A stretch of DNA of 40,643 nt from Clostridia bacterium (GCA_029068165.1 JAIEDA010000014.1:1-40643), one strand, 5' to 3'. Counted from the stretch's first letter, positions 16,594 through 27,216 are shown. Notes: generated by a model not told the origin, from the letters alone. Program-made: numbers and translations.

Positions 16594-16753
16594 ATCAATG
16601 TAACTGCTTTGGTTGCGAAATTTTCGAGTGAGGCTTTATGGATTCACATAGTAGAAAATTTAATAAGTCATTTTTATTCAATACGATTTGTTTTGATTGT
16701 GTTGAGATTTTTTACAATTCACTGATATACAATTTTAATATACGGAGGCAAAG

Positions 16754-17953
16754 ATGAGACCGTTTTTTGAGTCTATATTCAACTTTGAAAAAGACTCCTC
16801 CAATATGGCGGTATTGGCATTGGAAGGAGCTGCTGAACTGGGAAAGAAGGTGGACAGCTATCTCGTTAATTGGTATAATAACGAAGCTAAAGCCAGCGGC
16901 AAAAAGTTTTGCAAAGACACTTTTTTGGTAGGCAATAACTGTCCGAGATTTACTACCGGCGACGGCAAGGGATTGATTTTGGACAGCATTAGAGGAAAAG
17001 ACCTCTATATTATTTGCGACGTGGGCAACTACTCGATAGAGTACAATATGTTTGGCACGCCAAACCGTATGTCGCCTGACGATCACTACTCCGACTTGAA
17101 GAGAATTATTTGTGCTACCGCGGGTATTGCAAATAAGATTACGGTAGTTATGCCTCTTCTTTACGGCGGAAGACAGCATAGAAGAGTTGCGAGAGAATCT
17201 CTTGACTGCGCTCAAATGCTCAGGGAACTTGAGTTTATGGGCGTAAAAGACATAATCACTTTCGACGCTCACGACCCGAGAGTTCAAAACTCTATACCTA
17301 TTATGGGTTTTGACAACTTTATGCCTACTTATCAAATACTCAAGGCGCTGCTAAAGTCTTTCCCCGAAATCAATATGAAGAAGGAAAACTTTATGATAGT
17401 AAGTCCTGACGAAGGCGCAATGAGCAGGAATATATATTACGCTTCCGTACTCGGCACGGATTTGGGTATGTTCTATAAGCGTAGAGATTACGCAAACGTT
17501 GTAAACGGTAGAAATCCCATCGTCGCTCACGAGTATATCGGCAACGACGTAAAAGACAAGGATATTTTCGTAGCCGACGATATTATCGCTACGGGCGACA
17601 GTATGCTCAAGCTTTGTACCGAACTCAAGGCTGCGGGTTGCGGCAGGATATTCCTATCCGCTACTTACGCGCTCTTTACCGAGGGTACGGAGAAATTCCA
17701 AAAGGCTTACGACGCGGGTTTGTTTGACGCGGTGCTTTCCACCAACTTGACTTACGCCACCGAAGAACTTTTGAAGAAGAGTTGGTTCGTTCAGGCGGAT
17801 ATGTCAAAGTACGTGGCTTACATTATAGCGGCTATCGACCAAAACAAGTCGGTAGGACAGCTTCTTGACCCGCACGATAAAATACACGAACTAATCGAAA
17901 AATTTAACGCCGGCAAACCTCAACAGCTGGCAATGAATATAAGCGAGGAGTAA
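16754..17953 (+). CDS. prs: Ribose-phosphate pyrophosphokinase (divergent, long form)
   Basis: The 399-residue protein is a PRPP synthetase relative that makes PRPP from ribose-5-phosphate and ATP for nucleotide, His and Trp synthesis. Recognisable parts in order: RFTTGDGKG (65-73, in place of FANGE), MPLLYGGRQHRR (133-144, compare PYFGYARQDRR), FDAHD (170-174), FMIVSPDEGAMSR, and the PRPP loop VADDIIATGDS (273-283). The loop keeps the two Asp residues but has Ala for the usual third Asp and GDS for GGT. It is about 80 residues longer than the classic 315-residue enzyme. GGAGG precedes the start. One base separates it from the next gene. It may be a paralogue with altered regulation. Confidence 0.85.
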   Translation: MRPFFESIFNFEKDSSNMAVLALEGAAELGKKVDSYLVNWYNNEAKASGKKFCKDTFLVGNNCPRFTTGDGKGLILDSIRGKDLYIICDVGNYSIEYNMFGTPNRMSPDDHYSDLKRIICATAGIANKITVVMPLLYGGRQHRRVARESLDCAQMLRELEFMGVKDIITFDAHDPRVQNSIPIMGFDNFMPTYQILKALLKSFPEINMKKENFMIVSPDEGAMSRNIYYASVLGTDLGMFYKRRDYANVVNGRNPIVAHEYIGNDVKDKDIFVADDIIATGDSMLKLCTELKAAGCGRIFLSATYALFTEGTEKFQKAYDAGLFDAVLSTNLTYATEELLKKSWFVQADMSKYVAYIIAAIDQNKSVGQLLDPHDKIHELIEKFNAGKPQQLAMNISEE

Positions 17954-17954
17954 A

Positions 17955-18611
17955 ATGAACATCGAATGGCTAGGACACTCGTGCTTTAAGTTGACCGAAT
18001 CAACGGGTACTACGATAGTCGCCGACCCTTACGATAAATCCATCGTAGGGTTTGATATGGCGGCGACAAGCGCGGACGTCGTAACTTGTTCTCACCAACA
18101 CAAAGATCACAACGCGGTAGTAAACGTTAAGGGTACGCCGTTAGTGCTGAGCGATTGCGGCTTTTGGGAAATCAAAGGCGTGGATATATCGTCAATGCAC
18201 TCCTATCACGACGACAAATCGGGTAAGAAAAGGGGCGAAAACTGTATCTTCAAATACCGTATGGACGGCGTAGACTTGTGCCATATGGGCGACATAGGCG
18301 AAGAGTGTACGGTTAGACTTGCCGAGGGCATCGGCTCTGTCAACGTGCTTATGATACCCGTAGGCGGCAATTATACTATCGACGCAAATCAAGCAAAGGA
18401 ATACGTAGACATCATTATGCCCGATATCGTCATTCCTATGCATTTCAAGACCCCTAACAGCGAAGTCGATATCGACAAGCTCGACGAATTTTTAGACTTA
18501 TTCGACGAGGAGCAAATCGTCAAAATAGACGGTCGGACGTTGGAAGTCGACAGGGCTTATTTTGAAGAGGATCATACCAAAGTTATAGTTTTTAACGACG
18601 AAGTTTTTTAG
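17955..18611 (+). CDS. UlaG-like metallo-beta-lactamase-fold hydrolase
   Basis: A 218-residue cytoplasmic protein of the small MBL group often annotated as UPF0173/UlaG-like. It starts NIEWLGHSCF, then SHQHKDHN with His47, His49, Asp51 and His52, followed by SMHSYHDD, HMGD and IPMHFKT, which supply the remaining metal ligands. UlaG itself opens a phosphorylated lactone ring; most relatives have no known substrate. GAGGAG lies in the end of the prs gene, and only one base separates the stop and start, so the two are coupled. A role on a phosphorylated sugar linked to PRPP is a guess from gene order. Confidence 0.87.
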   Translation: MNIEWLGHSCFKLTESTGTTIVADPYDKSIVGFDMAATSADVVTCSHQHKDHNAVVNVKGTPLVLSDCGFWEIKGVDISSMHSYHDDKSGKKRGENCIFKYRMDGVDLCHMGDIGEECTVRLAEGIGSVNVLMIPVGGNYTIDANQAKEYVDIIMPDIVIPMHFKTPNSEVDIDKLDEFLDLFDEEQIVKIDGRTLEVDRAYFEEDHTKVIVFNDEVF

Positions 18612-18620
18612 AAAAGAATA

Positions 18621-18655
18621 AGCAAGAGATAGAAATATCTCTTGCTAAGCTAAAT
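18621..18655 (+). terminator. Hairpin after the prs-MBL operon
   Basis: AGCAAGAGATA (18621-18631), GAAA loop, TATCTCTTGCT (18636-18646), a perfect 11-bp stem with a GNRA tetraloop. The following T run is short and delayed (AAATTTTGG), so termination may be partial. Confidence 0.6.
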
Positions 18656-18786
18656 TTTGGTATCAAAATTTTTCTTTTGTAGAAAATCTAATTACGTAGC
18701 ATTTTAATTTAATCAATCTACTATTTCAAAAAGTTTATAGAAATATTTATACGCCAAAGGGCGATTAGAAAATTCAGGAGAATAAT

Positions 18787-20610
18787 ATGGCTAAGAAAAA
18801 TTACACCTTAGAGGAGCTTAATTCTAAAGATTATTTTCAACTAAGAGATATTGCGAGAAAGGCGGGCGTAGAAAACGCGACGTTCCTTACTCAAGAGCAG
18901 TTGGTCGAGAGCATTTACGCGCTTAATAGCAACGCTGCCAAAACTAATATTGAAAAGGTAGCGTCGGAAAGCGCCGACTCTAAAAAGTCCGTATATACGC
19001 CCGAAGATTTCGAGAATATGACGATACACACGCTCCGCAAGATTGCTAGAGACGTGGGAATAAAGGCGCCTACGACAAAGAAAAAGGGCGAAATAGTCGA
19101 AGAGTATTTTGCTATCGTAAACGCAAACGGCGTAGTTTTGGACGAAGAACAGGACTATCAAAAAAAGAGCGTCGGCAGACCGCCTAAGTCGGACGTTTAC
19201 AGCAAAGTGAGCGACAGCTCCTCGTTTGAGGCGATATACGACAAACCCAAGACCGGCGATGACACCGAAAGAGTATGGGGAGATAGAGGCGACGATAGAA
19301 ACAGGCGAAAAAACGACCGTAGCGAAGAAGAACCGAGAGAAGAAGCTAAATTCGTCAAGAGCGGAATTTTGGAAATCATAGACGGCTACGGTTTCTTGCG
19401 CGCGGAAAACTGCGAGTGCAGCGAAAAAGACGTGTACGTATCTAGTAAGATCATCAAAGGTTTGGGACTGAGAGCGGGCGACTACGTCGTGGGAATGGCG
19501 AGAAGAAACGGCGAAAACAAGACCCCCGCGCTCGTATCGGTCGATAGAGTAAATCCCGATATGAAGTACGAGATAATCTATCAAAAAGACGGCGACGGCA
19601 ACGATATCAAGTCTACGGGCGAGTATAGACTCGTGGAGTTTGAGGACGAGAGCGGAAAGAATTTGAGCGGTTTAAGGAAAAGACCGCACTTTGACGCGTT
19701 GACTCCCATATTCCCGCAAGAGAGATTAAAGCTCGAAATAAACACCGCCGAAAAGAGCGTGACGAGAGGAGATTTCGCCATAAGAAGTTTGGACTTGATT
19801 GCGCCTATAGGAAAAGGTCAGCGCGCGATGATAGTGTCGCCGCCTAAAGCGGGCAAGACCACGCTTCTCAAAAAGATAGCAAATTCCATTACTTCCAACC
19901 ACGAGGAAGTTACGCTGTTCGTGCTGCTTGTCGACGAGCGTCCTGAAGAAGTCACGGATATGAAGAGGTCTATAAAGGGCGAAGTAGTGTATTCTACTTT
20001 CGACGAAGTTCCCGAGCATCACTGCGCGGCCGCCGAGCTACTTATCGAACGCGCAAAAAGGCTCGTCGAGCTTGGCAAAGACGTAGTAATTATGATGGAC
20101 TCGCTCACAAGGCTTGCAAGAGCGTACAACTTGACTATACCGCCTACCGGAAGAACTCTTTCGGGCGGCGTAGATCCGGGAGCGTTGGCAAGTCCCAAAA
20201 AGTTTTTCGGCGCGGCTAGAAACATTGAAAACGGCGGTTCGCTTACGATAATAGCTACCGCGTTGGTTGATACCGGCAGCAGAATGGACGACGTCATCTA
20301 CGAGGAGTTTAAGGGTACGGGTAATATGGAAATCACTCTTGATAGAAAACTCAGCGAGAGAAGAATATTCCCCGCAATCGATCTCAACCGTTCTTCTACG
20401 AGAAGAGAGGATTTGCTCTTAACTCAAAAGGAACTCGAAGGCGTTTGGGCGTTGAGAAAGATGCTTTCCAACGGCGATTCTCAAGAAACTACCGACAAGC
20501 TGCTTACCCTTATGCAAAAGACCAAAAACAACGAGGAGTTTATCGAGTCGATTATCACTCAGGTCAAGGTCTTGGAGAAGAGCGGATACAGCGTAAGAAA
20601 GCTGTTTTGA
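18787..20610 (+). CDS. rho: Transcription termination factor Rho
   Basis: Rho is a hexameric RNA helicase that ends transcription. The 607-residue protein has the RNA-binding cold-shock fold at about 188-260 (KSGILEIIDGYGFLRAEN), Walker A PPKAGKTT (352-359), Walker B-type VIMMDSLTRLARAYN, and the R-loop/C-terminal segments PALDLN-like (IFPAIDLNRSSTRRED). It is longer than the roughly 420-residue E. coli protein because of its N-terminus: two SAP-like Rho_N modules (about 6-48 and 70-112), then an AT-hook-like VGRPPKS (129-135) and a charged linker to about 187. AGGAG precedes the ATG. It stands alone with a terminator at 20733. Confidence 0.97.
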   Translation: MAKKNYTLEELNSKDYFQLRDIARKAGVENATFLTQEQLVESIYALNSNAAKTNIEKVASESADSKKSVYTPEDFENMTIHTLRKIARDVGIKAPTTKKKGEIVEEYFAIVNANGVVLDEEQDYQKKSVGRPPKSDVYSKVSDSSSFEAIYDKPKTGDDTERVWGDRGDDRNRRKNDRSEEEPREEAKFVKSGILEIIDGYGFLRAENCECSEKDVYVSSKIIKGLGLRAGDYVVGMARRNGENKTPALVSVDRVNPDMKYEIIYQKDGDGNDIKSTGEYRLVEFEDESGKNLSGLRKRPHFDALTPIFPQERLKLEINTAEKSVTRGDFAIRSLDLIAPIGKGQRAMIVSPPKAGKTTLLKKIANSITSNHEEVTLFVLLVDERPEEVTDMKRSIKGEVVYSTFDEVPEHHCAAAELLIERAKRLVELGKDVVIMMDSLTRLARAYNLTIPPTGRTLSGGVDPGALASPKKFFGAARNIENGGSLTIIATALVDTGSRMDDVIYEEFKGTGNMEITLDRKLSERRIFPAIDLNRSSTRREDLLLTQKELEGVWALRKMLSNGDSQETTDKLLTLMQKTKNNEEFIESIITQVKVLEKSGYSVRKLF

Positions 20611-20732
20611 GCGTAGCGCTATTACTCGCGGCGTAAACGGTATTGACCAAGCGGCGGATACGGCTGCGCTGAAAGCCGTTTGCGCTATCAAGAATATAAT
20701 TCATGAGAAAATCAATATTACGAAAACTTTCA

Positions 20733-20768
20733 AGCTCCTTATACGTACGCGTTGTAGGGAGCTATTTT
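20733..20768 (+). terminator. Terminator downstream of rho
   Basis: AGCTCC (20733-20738) pairs with GGAGCT (20758-20763) over a partly paired 19-nt loop, followed by ATTTTT. Confidence 0.55.
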
Positions 20769-20857
20769 TATGCGGTTTTGATATAAAAGGAATATTGTCG
20801 TTTTAAGCCTTTCTTTGCTTAATCCGCGTAAAAAATATTTGCGAAGTGTCAACGGCG

Positions 20858-20887
20858 TTGACTTTTCCGTATCCTATATTATACAAT
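20858..20887 (+). promoter_or_regulatory. Promoter of the heterodimeric ABC exporter, almost leaderless
   Basis: TTGACT (20858-20863) with TATACA after 16 nt (20880-20885) or TACAAT after 18 nt (20882-20887). The ATG is at 20896, so the transcript should start within a few bases of it. No ribosome binding site is present. Confidence 0.6.
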
Positions 20888-20895
20888 AACTTCGT

Positions 20896-22635
20896 ATGAA
20901 AACAATAATCAAATATTATCGAAGATACGCTTTATACATAGTCTTTGCGCTTGCTTTTTTGGCGTGCGAGGCGATATGCGAACTTCAACTTCCCGACTAT
21001 ATGTCCAACTTGGTCGCTTACGGTATTGCTTCGGGCGATATGGGGACGATTTGGCATTACGGTTGGCAAATGATAGTCATCTCGACGCTTGCGTTCGCTT
21101 GTTCGATTGCGGTAGGCTTTCTATCTTCAAAGATAGCCGCAAATCTTTCACGCGATTTAAGAAGAGATATATTTAAAAAAGTTATGGGTTTCGCAAGCGA
21201 GGAGTACAACAAGTTTTCGGTATCGTCATTGATTACGAGAAGCACCAACGATATTACTCAAATTCAAATGCTGACCATTCTATTTTTTAGACTGGTAATG
21301 TTTTCGCCTATTATGGGTATCGGCGGAGTAGTCCAAGCGATAAGACACTCAAGCGGCATAAACGGTTTGGCGTACGTCATAGTAGGAGCGTTGGCAGTCG
21401 TAGTTTTGCTCATAATACTTGCTTTGGCTGTCGTGCAACCAAAGTTTATCAAAATGCAAAAGCAAATAGACAACGTAAACCAAATCGCCAACGACGAACT
21501 CAACGGTATGCTTGTTATAAGGGCTTTCAATACTCAAGCGCACGAGGAAAAGAGGTTTGACAAAGCAAACAAGGAACTGACTTCGACTTCGCTGTTTACG
21601 ACTAGAATGATGGCGTTGTTGATGCCCGTAATGACGGTAGTTATGAACGGCGTGATGGTAGCGATTGTATGGATATTCGCCCGCAACGTCCAAAACGTGG
21701 ACCAAGTGGCTAATATGATGGCGTTTATGCAGTACGCTATGCACATAATTATGTCGTTTATGATGTTGTCAATGATATTCGTATTTTTGCCTAGAGCGAT
21801 AGTATCTATCAAAAGAGTTAACGAAGTTCTCAATATGCCGATAAGCATTAAAAACGCCGAGGGAAGAGAACAACCTGAGGGAATAAGGTTTAAAGGCGAC
21901 GTTAAGTTTGAAAACGTAAGCTACAGCTACGGCGGCGGAGCCAAAGCTGTAGAGGGCATAACTTTCGAGGCTAAAAGCGGTCAAGTAACCGCGCTTATCG
22001 GAAGCACCGGCAGCGGTAAATCGACGATAGTCAATCTTATTCCTAGACTTATGGATTGCGCCGAAGGGCGGATTACTATCGACGGCAGGGACATAAGGGA
22101 TATTAATCTCAAAGATTTGCGCAACAATATAGGTTTCGTACCGCAAAAGAACACGCTTTTTTCGGGTACGGTTGCTTCCAACATAGGTTACGGCGTGGAA
22201 GAGGCTACGGCGGAAGTCTTGAGCAAAGCCGCGGACATAGCGCAAGCTTCGGAGTTTATCAATTCTTCGCCTGACGGTATGGCGAGAGAGATAGCGCAAG
22301 GCGGAAGCAACGTATCGGGCGGTCAAAAGCAAAGAATTGCTATTGCAAGAGCGTTGAGCAAAAACGCGCCTATAAATATCTTCGACGATTCTTTCTCGGC
22401 GTTAGATTTTAAGACGGACGCAAAACTTAGAATTGCGCTAGGAGAAGAGATGTCAAATTCAAGCGTGATTATCGTTGCGCAAAGAGTTGGCACTATCAAA
22501 AACGCCGATACTATCGTTGTGTTGGACGACGGCAAAATCGTAGGAACGGGTAAGCACGAGGAACTGCTCAAGACCTGCCCGACCTATCTTGACATTGCTA
22601 AATCGCAGTTGTCGGAGGAGGAACTTGGACTATGA
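20896..22635 (+). CDS. Heterodimeric ABC exporter, subunit with degenerate ATP site
   Basis: A 579-residue half-transporter with six membrane helices (about 12-300) and an ATPase domain: Walker A GSTGSGKST (369-377), signature NVSGGQ (472-477), Walker B INIFDDS with Asp498 in place of the catalytic Glu. It pairs with the following gene, with a 4-bp ATGA overlap. This is the TM287-like partner of TM287/288 exporters, where one of the two ATP sites does not hydrolyse. Drug or lipid export is the usual role. The ATG is right for the family (MKTIIKYYRRYALYIVFAL) although no ribosome binding site precedes it. Confidence 0.93.
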   Translation: MKTIIKYYRRYALYIVFALAFLACEAICELQLPDYMSNLVAYGIASGDMGTIWHYGWQMIVISTLAFACSIAVGFLSSKIAANLSRDLRRDIFKKVMGFASEEYNKFSVSSLITRSTNDITQIQMLTILFFRLVMFSPIMGIGGVVQAIRHSSGINGLAYVIVGALAVVVLLIILALAVVQPKFIKMQKQIDNVNQIANDELNGMLVIRAFNTQAHEEKRFDKANKELTSTSLFTTRMMALLMPVMTVVMNGVMVAIVWIFARNVQNVDQVANMMAFMQYAMHIIMSFMMLSMIFVFLPRAIVSIKRVNEVLNMPISIKNAEGREQPEGIRFKGDVKFENVSYSYGGGAKAVEGITFEAKSGQVTALIGSTGSGKSTIVNLIPRLMDCAEGRITIDGRDIRDINLKDLRNNIGFVPQKNTLFSGTVASNIGYGVEEATAEVLSKAADIAQASEFINSSPDGMAREIAQGGSNVSGGQKQRIAIARALSKNAPINIFDDSFSALDFKTDAKLRIALGEEMSNSSVIIVAQRVGTIKNADTIVVLDDGKIVGTGKHEELLKTCPTYLDIAKSQLSEEELGL

Positions 22636-24815
22636 TGGCTCCTACAAGAAAACCCCGACAAATGCAAGGACCTATGGGCAAAGGCGGCGGTATGCATCAG
22701 GTCGAAAAAGCCAAGAATTTTAAAGGCACGGTCAAAAAACTTTGCCGCTATATGAAAAGAGATTTGGCGGTGATTATTATTGCTTTCGTTTTGGCGATAG
22801 GCGGAGTTATCGCTACCATAACCGTTCCCGACATTCTCGGCGGAGCTACGGATACGCTAGTTGTGGGAGCAATGCAAAAGACGGCTTACAACGCAGTCGC
22901 TTCTATAAAAGAGTTGGACGACGATACCTTAACGCTTTTCGAGAATATGATCGGAGTTACCGTCGGCGACTTGAAGAACGCGGCGAGAAATCCCGAAAGC
23001 TCGCAATACGACAATTTTACCGACGAGCAAAGGGAGCAAATACTTTCACTGCCTGACGAGATGAACAACGTCAAGCTGTCCAACGTCGCCAAGGCGGCAA
23101 GGACGGCGACTACGGTAGGCGAGTTCTCGGACATAGCGGGAATGGGCGACGCGTTGAAGATACCCGACGCGTATCTTGAAGACGTAAGGTCGGTTTCGCT
23201 CGTTGAAGCTCCCAAGCTGGACATCGATAAGATAATGAGCATACTCTACAAGCTGATGATTTTGGTCGTCGCGAGCGGCGTTATGTCATACTTGCAAGGT
23301 TTTCTTCTTTCGGGAGTGTCGCAAAAGGTATCGTATAGATTTAGAAAAGATCTCAACGAAAAGATTGACAAACTTCCTCTTAAGTTCTACGATTCCACGA
23401 CCAACGGCGAGGTGATGAGCCTTATCACCAACGATATAGACACTATCGCCACTTCGCTCAACCAAAGTCTTACGCAAATGCTGACTTCGATTACTACTGT
23501 CGTGGGAGTGCTGATAATGATGTTGAAAATAAGTCCGCTTATGACGTTGATTTCGCTCGTGAGCGTTGCGGTCTTGATGGTCGTAGCTATGCTTATTCTT
23601 AAGAAGTCGCAAAAGTATTTCAAGCGGCAACAGGAATATCTAGGTCACGTAAACGGACGTATTGAGGAAACTTTCGCGGGACACAGCGTGGTTAAACTTT
23701 TCAACGGCGAGGAAAAGAGCGTGGAGGAGTTTAATCAGTTTAATGAAGCACTCAGCTCTTCGGCGATGAGCGCGCAGTTTTTCTCGGGAATGATGCAGCC
23801 GCTATCCAAAGTAATAGGCAATCTCGGCTTTACCGCCGTTTGTATTTTAGGCGGAGCGCTTGTCATAAGCGGAACGGGACTGGGCGTAGGTAATATTCAA
23901 GCGTTTGTTCAGTATGTTCGTCAGTTCAATCAGCCTATCACACAGCTTTCTAGCGTGGCGAACACTTTCCAATCGACTATAGCGGCGGCGGAAAGAGTGT
24001 TCGGCTTTTTGGAGGAAGAGGAAGAAAAAGAAACCGGCGAGCTTGCGCTAGAGGGTATAGACGGCAACGTCGATTTCGTCAACGTAAAGTTCGGTTATTC
24101 GCAAGACAAGGTCATTATCAAGGACTTTTCCTGCAACGTCAAGAGCGGTCAGCGCATAGCTATAGTCGGACCTACCGGCTCGGGCAAGACTACGCTTGTC
24201 AAACTTTTGATGAGATACTACGATATAAACGAAGGTCAAATCTTGGTCGACGGCAGGGATATAAAAGAATTTTCAAGAAGCGGTCTTAGAAAATGTATGG
24301 GAATGGTCTTGCAAGATACTTGGCTATACAACGGCACTATAATGGAGAATATTCGCTACGGAAGGCTTAGCGCCACGGACGAAGAAGTGATAGAGGCGGC
24401 AAAACTCGCGTGCGCCGACCACTTTATCCGCACTTTGCCAAACGGTTACGATTTTGTGATAAACGCCGAAGCGGGCAATATCTCCCAAGGTCAAAAACAG
24501 CTTTTGACAATAGCGAGAGCAATACTTGCAAATCCGAAAATAATGATACTTGACGAGGCTACGTCCTTGGTCGACACGCGCACGGAGATGCTCATTCAGC
24601 AAGCGATGGAAACGCTTATGGCGGGAAGAACGAGTTTCGTCATCGCGCACAGGCTTTCTACGATAAAGGACGCCGATTTGATTTTGGTGCTCAAAGACGG
24701 CGATATTATCGAGCAGGGTAATCACAACCAGTTACTGGAGAAAGGCGGCTTCTATGCCGAACTCTACAACGCTCAATTTCTAGGTCTAAGCATTGACGAA
24801 GTAAGCGTAGGGTAA
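22632..24815 (+). CDS. Heterodimeric ABC exporter, catalytic subunit
   Basis: The 727-residue partner subunit has a basic, Gly/Met-rich N-terminal tail, six helices, and an ATPase domain with Walker A GPTGSGKTT, Walker B KIMILDEATS with the catalytic Glu, and a degenerate signature NISQGQ instead of LSGGQ. The degenerate signature and the Asp498 of the first subunit fall in the same composite ATP site, as in TM287/288. An insert of about 110 residues, rich in Asp/Glu/Asn, sits between the first two helices (about residues 75-195) and should face outside. Its ATG lies in the ATGA overlap, so translation is coupled to the first subunit. Substrate unknown. Confidence 0.93.
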   Translation: MMAPTRKPRQMQGPMGKGGGMHQVEKAKNFKGTVKKLCRYMKRDLAVIIIAFVLAIGGVIATITVPDILGGATDTLVVGAMQKTAYNAVASIKELDDDTLTLFENMIGVTVGDLKNAARNPESSQYDNFTDEQREQILSLPDEMNNVKLSNVAKAARTATTVGEFSDIAGMGDALKIPDAYLEDVRSVSLVEAPKLDIDKIMSILYKLMILVVASGVMSYLQGFLLSGVSQKVSYRFRKDLNEKIDKLPLKFYDSTTNGEVMSLITNDIDTIATSLNQSLTQMLTSITTVVGVLIMMLKISPLMTLISLVSVAVLMVVAMLILKKSQKYFKRQQEYLGHVNGRIEETFAGHSVVKLFNGEEKSVEEFNQFNEALSSSAMSAQFFSGMMQPLSKVIGNLGFTAVCILGGALVISGTGLGVGNIQAFVQYVRQFNQPITQLSSVANTFQSTIAAAERVFGFLEEEEEKETGELALEGIDGNVDFVNVKFGYSQDKVIIKDFSCNVKSGQRIAIVGPTGSGKTTLVKLLMRYYDINEGQILVDGRDIKEFSRSGLRKCMGMVLQDTWLYNGTIMENIRYGRLSATDEEVIEAAKLACADHFIRTLPNGYDFVINAEAGNISQGQKQLLTIARAILANPKIMILDEATSLVDTRTEMLIQQAMETLMAGRTSFVIAHRLSTIKDADLILVLKDGDIIEQGNHNQLLEKGGFYAELYNAQFLGLSIDEVSVG

Positions 24816-24935
24816 ACCTTAAGTATATTTTCGGTAAAGGTTATTGATTTTGATTTTCTTAGATGTTAAACTATGTTTAGACAAAGACACCAAACACGAC
24901 TGTATCGTAACGTACGACCTTTTATAAACTTTCCG

Positions 24936-24966
24936 AAAGACTGCCCGTAAAAAGGCGGTCTTTTGG
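24936..24966 (+). terminator. Terminator after the ABC exporter pair
   Basis: AAAGACTGCC (24936-24945), 8-nt loop, GGCGGTCTTT (24954-24963) with one G-T pair, followed by T. Confidence 0.75.
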
Positions 24967-25024
24967 ATTATAAGGGGATTTTGTTAAAAAATTCATGTTA
25001 TTTTCGACAATTTTCGCGCTTCTA

Positions 25025-25053
25025 TTGACAAGCCTTGCAAGTGAGTATATAAT
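25025..25053 (+). promoter_or_regulatory. Perfect-consensus promoter of a small membrane protein
   Basis: TTGACA (25025-25030), 17-nt spacer, TATAAT (25048-25053). The expected start near 25060 leaves only 5-14 nt before the possible start codons. Confidence 0.85.
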
Positions 25054-25064
25054 TAAGTCGTTGG

Positions 25065-25550
25065 GTGTCGGCTATGAATTTTACTAAAAGACAAAAGTTA
25101 TCGTTAATATTATCAATATGGCTTTTCTTTCTTTGGATAGTCGTAGTCAGTCTAGTTATGCGCGTTGACTTCAAGGGAAACCTCGTTGATTGTATCGTTT
25201 TCTCATTGATAGGAATGGCGATAGCGGTGGCGTTATATCTCTTAGTATTCGTAGATAAGTACGCAATATCCAAGACGCTTAAAGAAGATGAGGACGTAAA
25301 GCGTATCAAGTCTATGAAGCGTACGGCTTATATTCGTTTGATTTATATAGATATAATAGGTTTCTTTTTAATGACGCTCACTTCGCTTTTGATCGACGGC
25401 AGTAAACATAGGGTTTCACCTGCGCTATATTTCGCGGTAGCGACTTTTGCGTTGCTTTGCGTATCGTTTATAAAAAGATACAAGAAAATCTCCGTTGCGA
25501 GCAAGACCTTTTCTTTGCAAGAGCAAAACAGGGAAATAAGCAAAAAATAA
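25065..25550 (+). CDS. Four-helix membrane protein of unknown function
   Basis: I do not recognise the family. The protein (161 residues from GTG 25065, or 158 from ATG 25074) has four hydrophobic helices at about 12-34, 43-65, 90-110 and 120-140, with basic and acidic loops (KTLKEDEDVKRIKSMKR between helices 2 and 3) and a polar, charged tail. The ATG at 25074 is the more usual start, but neither codon has a ribosome binding site, and the promoter leaves room for a leader of only about 5-14 nt. It is a single gene ending at a bidirectional terminator shared with gdhA. Confidence 0.7.
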   Translation: MSAMNFTKRQKLSLILSIWLFFLWIVVVSLVMRVDFKGNLVDCIVFSLIGMAIAVALYLLVFVDKYAISKTLKEDEDVKRIKSMKRTAYIRLIYIDIIGFFLMTLTSLLIDGSKHRVSPALYFAVATFALLCVSFIKRYKKISVASKTFSLQEQNREISKK

Positions 25551-25573
25551 AATATAGATAATTTTGAATATAA

Positions 25574-25605
25574 AAGACAGCCGACTTTTTCAAGTCGGCT
25601 GTCTT
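25574..25605. terminator. Bidirectional terminator
   Basis: AAGACAGCCGACTT (25574-25587), TTTC loop, AAGTCGGCTGTCTT (25592-25605), a perfect 14-bp stem between the convergent small membrane protein gene and gdhA. Confidence 0.85.
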
Positions 25606-25629
25606 GTTGATTTTAATCAGTCTTAAATT

Positions 25630-27000
<1,371 letters not shown>

Positions 27001-27187
27001 TTAATACACACATTTTAGCACACGGATATGAATTATTCAACAAAATCGCTAAATATTTCTATTAAAATTGAAATTTTTTTTGGAAAACTTGTAAGTAGTC
27101 TTAAATATAATACTAACGAAAAGGCGAAAAAGGCAAAAAATGGAAGAGAAAACAGTTAAATTTCTTGTAAAAATACTAACTAAATTA

Positions 27188-27216
27188 TTGATTAAATAAA
27201 TATATTATTGTATAAT
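27188..27216 (+). promoter_or_regulatory. Promoter of the GtrA-like protein
   Basis: TTGATT (27188-27193), 17-nt spacer, TATAAT (27211-27216), with AGGAAGGTGA before the ATG at 27262. Confidence 0.7.

Larger units (their letters stand above)
16388..16753. other. Intergenic region: terminator plus long leader of the PRPP synthetase gene
   Basis: No gene is seen. It holds a terminator at 16462-16490 and a promoter at 16565-16593, leaving about 155 nt of AT-rich leader before the start at 16754. I do not recognise a riboswitch fold in that leader. Confidence 0.5.

Noticed and set aside
16600..16753. Long leader before the PRPP synthetase gene, considered as a PRPP or purine riboswitch
   Set aside because: I find no recognisable conserved aptamer core, only AT-rich sequence; a covariance-model search would settle it.
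18841..19584. A 247-codon minus-strand frame inside rho
   Set aside because: Antisense to the clear rho gene, with no recognisable domain; a by-product of its codon use.
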